This document shows positions 4,843 to 6,607 of a stretch of DNA of 6,607 nt, one piece after another; position 1 is the first letter of the stretch, and the number at the start of each line of letters is the position of its first letter. The stretch lies in the NCBI RefSeq assembly GCF_002341865.1, contig NZ_DDOV01000045.1, positions 62,218-68,824 on the forward strand, read 5' to 3'. A program made the position numbers and the translations under genes. The notes under the pieces are model-generated. The model was not told the origin of the DNA. It was given only the letters and a program-made list of their open reading frames with translations, and ran no database searches. This DNA comes from Clostridium sp. UBA2485. Lineage in GTDB: Bacteria > Bacillota > Clostridia > Clostridiales > Clostridiaceae.

Positions 4843-5232
4843 ATGAATGAAGAAGTATTAAGAATTACAAAAATGATTTCTGAAAACAAAATTACTGCTG
4901 AGGAGGGGGCTAAGCTTATTCAATCACTTAATAATGATAAAAGTGAAGTTATTATTCAAAATAAAGTTGATAAATTTAATAAGTTTGATAAATTGGAAAA
5001 AAGCTTAAAAATCAAAGTTACTTCTCAGAAAGACAACAGTGATAAGGTAAATATGAGTATACCTTTAAAGGTAATTAAAGCTTTTGGAAATTCTATAAAA
5101 AACATACCACAGTTACAAGAAAATGGTGTAGATGTAGGTATGATTATGGAGGCTATAGATTCAGGGTTAGAAGGCACTATTGTCGATATAAAAAGTGGAG
5201 ATGGAGATATAGTGCAGGTTTATATAGAATGA
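4843..5232 (+). CDS. SHOCT-like domain protein
   Basis: A 129-residue soluble protein, with the start chosen from the GGGGAGGG SD. Residues 1-30 (EEVLRITKMISENKITAEEG onward) form a short helical hairpin of the SHOCT-like/YvlB N-terminal type. A charged Lys/Asp/Asn-rich linker follows to about 52. Residues 53-129 form a second domain with the wording KVNMSIPLKVIKAFG, GVDVGMIMEAIDSGLEG and IVDIKSGDGDIVQVYIE. I associate that pattern with a common but uncharacterised clostridial family. No signal peptide or membrane segment is seen. It is the second gene of the unit and overlaps the third by four bases. The hairpin resembles the tail of the upstream DUF2089 protein, suggesting that the two products interact or share a partner. 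Function is unknown; YvlB/LiaX relatives are tied to envelope stress, which is only a hint. Confidence 0.8.
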   Translation: MNEEVLRITKMISENKITAEEGAKLIQSLNNDKSEVIIQNKVDKFNKFDKLEKSLKIKVTSQKDNSDKVNMSIPLKVIKAFGNSIKNIPQLQENGVDVGMIMEAIDSGLEGTIVDIKSGDGDIVQVYIE

Positions 5233-5486
5233 TAAAAATTAAAATTCAGCATAGTGAAAAGAAGAAAATAACTATTTATTGTCCTTATTGGTTATTGAGC
5301 GTTGCACTTAGTGATTTTTGTAGGAAGAAATTATTAAATAAAATAGCATGTAAGAACGTTGAATTTATAGAAAATTTAGAGAAAAATGATGTAAAAAGTT
5401 TCGTAAAGATACTGAAAGAATATAGAGGAGTAAATATTATTGATATTTCAAGTAAAAATGGAGAAAAAATAAAAATCAATTTATAA
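5229..5486 (+). CDS. small conserved protein coupled to the SHOCT-like gene
   Basis: An 85-residue protein whose ATG overlaps the stop of the preceding gene as ATGA, a classic arrangement for translational coupling. The sequence has a beta-type N-terminus (MIKIKIQHSEKKKITIYCPY), a helical middle and an ending with VNIIDISSKNGEKIKINL. That ending echoes the IVDIKSGDGDIVQVYIE end of its neighbour, so the two may have related beta domains. It is basic, with several lysines, and has cysteines at about 18, 31 and 41 without a metal-site pattern. There is no signal peptide or membrane span. I recognise it only as a companion often found beside SHOCT-like proteins in clostridia; no function is known to me. 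Confidence 0.75.
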   Translation: MIKIKIQHSEKKKITIYCPYWLLSVALSDFCRKKLLNKIACKNVEFIENLEKNDVKSFVKILKEYRGVNIIDISSKNGEKIKINL

Positions 5487-5493
5487 GAAAAAA

Positions 5494-5530
5494 CTACTGT
5501 AATATTTTAGTTATATTACAGTAGCTTTTT
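5494..5530 (+). terminator. intrinsic terminator of the DUF2089/SHOCT unit
   Basis: CTACTGTAATAT (5494-5505) and ATATTACAGTAG (5513-5524) form a perfect 12-bp stem with a seven-base loop, followed by CTTTTT. It lies eight bases past the stop codon of the third gene. Confidence 0.9.
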
Positions 5531-5805
5531 ATATTTTGATTATAAATTTTTGAAAATACAGTTAATTAGAATATTCAAACTAAAGAATAAGATAAAGATA
5601 CAACCTTTATATATCTTAAAATATAAAATAATATTACCTTTTATGCAGTATTGGTAGTATGCATAATGTAGTATTTAATATGCCATAATACCTTAAAATT
5701 TTGAATTAAATGTACTACTAATTTACATTTAATCTAATTTATAGTACAATTAATTTATTTTTAATATAATTTATATTTTTAAAATTTTTTTGACAATAAA
5801 ATGGA
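5531..5805. other. gene-free AT-rich region with two inverted repeats
   Basis: No ORF with an SD is visible on either strand. Two structures stand out. GGTAGTATGCATA (5653-5665) pairs with TATGCCATAATACC (5679-5692) with one mismatch and one bulge; part of it could instead pair as TTATGCA/TGCATAA (5641-5647 and 5660-5666). A second repeat, ATTAAATGTA (5705-5714) with TACATTTAAT (5724-5733), is perfect over ten bases with a nine-base spacer, as an operator might be. The rest is plain A/T sequence. Confidence 0.4.
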
Positions 5806-5832
5806 TTGACTGGGGCAAAGTCATATGATAAT
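5806..5832 (+). promoter_or_regulatory. candidate promoter of the AbgT-family gene
   Basis: TTGACT (5806-5811) and GATAAT (5827-5832) are each five-of-six matches, but the 15-base spacing is short. TGACT (5807-5811) and AGTCA (5819-5823) form a dyad over the -35 and spacer that could be an operator. A consensus TTGACA at 5790-5795 has no -10 at the right distance. This would give a leader of about 115 bases. Confidence 0.3.
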
Positions 5833-5850
5833 ATTCTAATATCAGCAATG

Positions 5851-5925
5851 GCTTTTGTATAAATTTGTCGAAAATTCGTACAAGCTATTAAGTAATGGAT
5901 TACATTTAAGAATGTTTAATCTATT
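5851..5925 (+). promoter_or_regulatory. two tandem hairpins in the AbgT gene leader
   Basis: TTGTA/TACAA plus AATTT/AAATT (5855-5866 and 5872-5883) form one hairpin with a small internal loop. AATGGATTA/TAATCTATT plus CATT/AATG (5894-5906 and 5911-5925) form a second, with a two-base bulge and a four-base loop. The second ends 21 bases before the SD. Neither has a T-run, so they may act on mRNA stability or translation rather than termination. Confidence 0.3.
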
Positions 5926-5957
5926 CAAACAAAAAAATAAAATATTAGGAGGTAATT

Positions 5958-6607
5958 ATGGCTGAAAAGAAAAGAAAAAGTTTGTTTCAAAAATTTCTTG
6001 ACGGTGTAGAAAAAGCTGGAAATGCACTGCCGCACCCAGTAACAATCTTCTTTATATTATGTGTTATTGTTATGATAATATCGCATATTTGCTATAAAGC
6101 TGGAGTTACTGTTAATTTCACAAAAATTGATAACAAAACTTTTGAAGTTAAAGACACAGTAGTTAGTGTAGTTAGCTTATTGACACCAGATGGAATAAGA
6201 TACATGTTTGAAAATGCTGTTACTAACTTTACAGGATTTGCTCCATTAGGAACAGTACTAGTTGCAATGCTAGGAGTTGGAGTTGCAGAAGGTACAGGAC
6301 TTATATCAACATTAATTAGAAAATTAGTTTTATCGACTCCAAAAAGTTTAATAACAGCAGTTGTTGTATTTGCAGGTATAATGTCAAACGTAGCATCAGA
6401 TGCAGGATACATAGTTTTAATACCATTAGGCGCCTTAATATTTGCAAGTTTTAAAAGAAATCCACTTGCAGGTATTGCAGCTGCTTTTGCAGGGGTTTCT
6501 GGAGGATTTAGCGCTAACTTAGTTATAGGAACTATTGATCCATTATTAGGTGGTATAAGTACGGAAGCTGCTAAAATGATAGATCCAACTTATACAGTAG
6601 GACCAAT
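5958..6607 (+). CDS. AbgT-family transporter (N-terminal part, cut by window end)
   Basis: The first 216 codons of a membrane transporter that continues past the window, with a perfect AGGAGG SD (5947-5952) five bases before ATG. It matches the AbgT (p-aminobenzoyl-glutamate transporter) family in order: a basic N-terminus, NALPHP at 22-27 leading into the first membrane span, an extracytoplasmic-type loop at about 50-80, NFTGFAPLG at 90-98, SNVASDAG at 143-150, GGFSANL at 182-188 and GISTEAA at 199-205. Family members reach roughly 500 residues, so a little under half is visible. E. coli AbgT imports p-aminobenzoyl-glutamate; the related MtrF and YdaH have been described as exporters of antimetabolites such as sulfonamides. 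Many clostridial paralogues have unknown substrates, so I do not assign the symbol abgT. No partner amidohydrolase genes are visible upstream. Confidence 0.9.
   Translation, partial: MAEKKRKSLFQKFLDGVEKAGNALPHPVTIFFILCVIVMIISHICYKAGVTVNFTKIDNKTFEVKDTVVSVVSLLTPDGIRYMFENAVTNFTGFAPLGTVLVAMLGVGVAEGTGLISTLIRKLVLSTPKSLITAVVVFAGIMSNVASDAGYIVLIPLGALIFASFKRNPLAGIAAAFAGVSGGFSANLVIGTIDPLLGGISTEAAKMIDPTYTVGP

Noticed and set aside
5285..5479. Minus-strand open frame over the third gene of the SHOCT unit
   Set aside because: It lacks an SD and mirrors the coupled gene on the plus strand; the protein is low-complexity Phe/Ser/Leu.
6092..6412. Minus-strand 106-codon open frame
   Set aside because: It is antisense to the AbgT-family gene, whose motifs and SD are clear.

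Overview
The window is very AT-rich, with strong GGAGG-type ribosome binding sites, short intergenic hairpins and AT-biased codons. Together with the gene families present (an AtoE-type fatty acid transporter, an AbgT transporter, a DUF2089/SHOCT-like regulator set, and a radical SAM maturase beside Cys-rich peptides), this points to a low-GC Firmicute, most likely a Clostridium. I cannot name the species from the sequence alone. Layout: (1) About 150-2354, plus strand: a candidate RiPP (ribosomally made, post-translationally modified peptide) locus. A promoter and a 16-codon upstream ORF precede a radical SAM/SPASM maturase. Three tandem genes for 38-39 residue Cys-rich peptides follow, each with its own strong Shine-Dalgarno (SD) site, and a perfect 14-bp terminator closes the unit. 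The small peptide genes are the most interesting content of the window. All three keep the spacing CCx3Cx4Cx7C and the block FCWGKLCS. (2) 2499-3990, minus strand: a stand-alone AtoE-like short-chain fatty acid transporter with a clear promoter (TTGATA-17-TATAAT) and its own terminator. (3) 3991-4302: a gene-free AT-rich stretch with two long AT-only palindromes and the promoter of the next unit. (4) 4303-5530, plus strand: a three-gene unit. It encodes a DUF2089 zinc-ribbon/HTH protein, a SHOCT-like protein and a third small protein coupled by an ATGA overlap, and ends in a 12-bp terminator. Between the first two genes lies a foldable element of about 165 bp (4660-4826). Its arms form a long imperfect inverted repeat around a core that is clearly richer in GC than its surroundings, and its 3' arm can instead fold into an intrinsic terminator. 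It is either a small inserted repeat (MITE-like) or a cis-acting RNA attenuator. (5) 5531-5957: a gene-free leader region with several hairpins, followed by the first 216 codons of an AbgT-family transporter that runs off the window. In the RiPP unit the maturase would modify the Cys-rich C-terminal cores of the three precursors after recognising their shared N-termini. No exporter, leader peptidase or immunity gene is visible in the window. The two transporters and the DUF2089/SHOCT module look like ordinary, independently transcribed neighbours.
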